From Deltaproteobacteria bacterium (GTDB taxonomy: Bacteria; Desulfobacterota; Desulfarculia; Adiutricales; Adiutricaceae), in assembly GCA_031288745.1 (NCBI GenBank), contig JAITQT010000005.1:1-5138 (forward strand): DNA of 5,138 nucleotides, written 5' to 3'. The notes below the pieces were generated by a model. That model was not told where the DNA came from and ran no database searches. It saw only the letters and a list, made by a program, of their open reading frames with translations. This document shows positions 5,033 to 5,138 of the stretch, one piece after another (the first letter of the stretch is position 1; the number at the start of each line of letters is the position of its first letter). A program made the position numbers and the translations under genes.

Positions 5033-5138
5033 GAGGCTCGCAAACTATTTTTTTTGCAAAAATTCCATTTTTCGAGTGTTATTGTGCCATAAATTCATAT
5101 TTTGACCGCCTTTTTGGCAGATCCTAGGCATACCAATC

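Noticed and set aside
5051..5062. 12-bp palindrome TTTTTGCAAAAA
   Set aside because: It is short and made mostly of the A and T runs abundant in this stretch; it can be explained by composition.

Overview
The window carries the conserved bacterial rpmH-rnpA-yidD-yidC cluster, all on the + strand. A DksA/TraR-type zinc-finger gene lies upstream, and about 0.9 kb of gene-poor, AT-rich, repeat-bearing DNA lies downstream. YidC has a large N-terminal periplasmic domain, which points to a Gram-negative bacterium. The short DksA-like protein (DxxDxA tip, four-Cys finger) and the general look of YidC best fit a deltaproteobacterium in the broad sense (Desulfobacterota-like). This placement is an inference from family resemblance only. 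The coding DNA has moderate GC while the spacers are AT-rich and unusually long for this normally tight cluster.

Layout. Bases 1-92 hold the C-terminal tail of an unidentified CDS. A promoter-like site at 136-165 precedes the dksA-like gene (245-607). A 233-bp spacer leads to rpmH (841-975). A 403-bp spacer then separates rpmH from rnpA; it holds a hairpin just after rpmH and copy 1 of a structured ~130-bp repeat (1242-1372) ending 6 bp before the rnpA start codon. rnpA (1379-1792) and yidD (1853-2203) follow, then a 262-bp AT-rich spacer with a 40-bp near-perfect palindrome (2324-2363), then yidC (2466-4256) and an intrinsic-terminator-like hairpin (4290-4328). From 4329 to the end I find no convincing gene. 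That stretch has short direct repeats, a long hairpin (4660-4736), copy 2 of the ~130-bp repeat in inverted orientation (4791-4920), and minus-strand terminator-like hairpins.

The genes fit together as a housekeeping module. RpmH is ribosomal protein L34, RnpA is the RNase P protein for tRNA 5' maturation, YidD assists membrane protein insertion, and YidC is the insertase. The DksA-like protein would modulate RNA polymerase in response to ppGpp.

The most notable signal is the inverted pair of ~130-bp repeats bracketing rnpA-yidD-yidC. The copies are roughly 88% identical by hand alignment. Differences preserve base pairing at some positions (one T-A to C-G compensatory change, plus a G-C/G-U exchange), suggesting a structured RNA or a structured mobile-element end read in the rnpA direction. 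Identity, mobility and function of this element are not established by the sequence alone.
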